From Anthracocystis setariae (lineage: Eukaryota > Basidiomycota > Ustilaginomycetes > Ustilaginales > Ustilaginaceae), in NCBI GenBank assembly GCA_928724745.1, contig CAKMXJ010000003.1:1674001-1738000 (forward strand): a stretch of DNA of 64,000 nt, given 5' to 3'. Each line of letters begins with the position of its first letter. Within the stretch, counting starts at the first letter, position 1. A program made the translations under genes and the position numbers. Positions 63,276-64,000 of the stretch are shown here, one piece after another. The notes under the pieces are model-generated. The model was not told the origin of the DNA and ran no database searches. It saw nothing but the letters and a program-made list of their open reading frames with translations.

Positions 63276-64000
63276 ATGGAGGCTATCTCGTCAGCGCTCT
63301 CTGCGCTCTCCATCAAGACCGAAAAGGTGGTCAAGCACGCCGCCGCCAACAGCCCTGAAAGCTGGAGGAATGCCGTCTCCGAGGTCGCTTCGTCCCTCGG
63401 CTTGTCCACCCAGAATTACACCAAGACCGTCGTCTTCAAACCCAAGACTGCCAAGACTGCCGCCCCTACCCTCGTCGTCCTTATCGCAAAGGAGCACTCC
63501 GAATACAATACGGGTGCTGTCGCAAAGCACATCGGCCAGAAGGAGATGCGTCTCGCGGCTCCCGAGGTGCTCAAGGAGTTCCTCAACGCTACCAAGGACG
63601 ACGTTTCCGCTCTGAGCATCACAAAGGAAAACGCTTCCAACTTGATCGCTGTTCTCGATGCTGCTCTCGCCACCAGCACCGACCACTTTGCCGTCCATGC
63701 CGCCAGCTCCGAGGAGACGCTCTTCATGACGGGCGCCGAAATCGCCAAGTACCTCCAGAGCACTGGTGTCAAGCTCGAGGTTGTCGACTTTGCCAAGCTC
63801 AAAGCTGAGGCTGCTACCCCTGTCGCAAAAGCATCCGCCCCCTCCACAAGCTCCGCCTCTGCTCCCGGCTCTACACAGGGTCCCATCGCCGCTTCCAACA
63901 AGTCCAAGGCTGCCGAGGCTGCCAAGATCCCCGACGCCGAGCAGATCGGCATCACCGTCCGAAAGGCGGGTGACTTCCCGGAATGGTACACCCAGGTGCT
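63276..64000 (+). CDS. cytosolic prolyl-tRNA synthetase, 5' part (runs off the window)
   Basis: 241 codons are present from the ATG at 63276 to the window edge without a stop. The first ~170 residues resemble the YbaK/INS-like editing-associated domain found at the N-terminus of fungal cytosolic ProRS (TKTVVFKPKTAKT, PTLVVLIAKEHSEYNTGAVA). After an Ala/Ser-rich linker the class II catalytic domain begins with IGITVRKAGDFPEWYTQVL, the characteristic start of archaeal/eukaryotic-type ProRS. The motif 1-3 region lies outside. It charges tRNA-Pro in the cytosol; the N-terminal domain may clear mischarged Ala-tRNA-Pro. Divergent from GIS2. Confidence 0.9.
   Translation, partial: MEAISSALSALSIKTEKVVKHAAANSPESWRNAVSEVASSLGLSTQNYTKTVVFKPKTAKTAAPTLVVLIAKEHSEYNTGAVAKHIGQKEMRLAAPEVLKEFLNATKDDVSALSITKENASNLIAVLDAALATSTDHFAVHAASSEETLFMTGAEIAKYLQSTGVKLEVVDFAKLKAEAATPVAKASAPSTSSASAPGSTQGPIAASNKSKAAEAAKIPDAEQIGITVRKAGDFPEWYTQV

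Noticed and set aside
1..64000. CRISPR arrays, rRNA or prokaryotic operon features
   Set aside because: None seen; the repeats are simple microsatellites and the genes are eukaryotic with spliceosomal introns.

Overview
The window is nuclear DNA of a filamentous or yeast-like basidiomycete, most likely a smut fungus (Ustilaginaceae: Ustilago, Sporisorium or Pseudozyma type). This is inferred from dense genes with few, mostly ~90-120 nt introns with GTAAGT-like donors, long low-complexity Ser/Pro/Ala insertions, and the gene families present. No database search was possible, so the taxon is an inference.

Layout. 1-12.7 kb: a GH5 exo-beta-1,3-glucanase, a verprolin/WIP-type actin regulator with an N-terminal WH2 motif split by an intron, a single-pass cell-surface protein and aspartokinase. 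12.7-21 kb: a gene-poor stretch holding a ~4.05 kb PIF/Harbinger transposon (terminal GGGAGCTTTTGG repeats). It carries a DDE nuclease, a convergent Myb/SANT-like partner and a third, decayed gene that reads as a TET/JBP-like 2OG-Fe(II) dioxygenase. 21-31.5 kb: a large Ecl1-like zinc protein, tRNA ligase TRL1, prefoldin subunit 6 and a WRN-type exonuclease with N-terminal repeats. 31.6-33.2 kb: an intact 1,650 bp Tc1/mariner-type element with perfect 143 bp inverted repeats. 33.7-46.8 kb: genes for RPS17, RPS22, seryl-tRNA synthetase, zuotin, RPL44 and RPL14, plus a bacterial-type GH8 glycosidase that is unexpected in a fungus. 48-64 kb: a ubiquitin-specific protease, a multi-pass membrane protein, THOC7, a KRE6/SKN1 beta-glucan synthesis protein, a seven-knuckle CCHC protein (GIS2/CNBP) that needs 11-nt and 5-nt microexons, and the 5' part of prolyl-tRNA synthetase.

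How the genes fit together. Translation and RNA-handling genes dominate, and many are head-to-head: RPS17/RPS22, SES1/ZUO1, RPL44/RPL14, GIS2/ProRS and TRL1/YKE2. Cell-wall functions form a second theme: GH5_9 exoglucanase, KRE6, the surface protein and the predicted chitosan/glucan-active GH8. The most unusual items are the three-gene Harbinger element with its dioxygenase, the GH8 gene, the microexons, and a structured element in the long second intron of RPS22. Many long open frames in the window are antisense or frame shadows of these genes and are not annotated.
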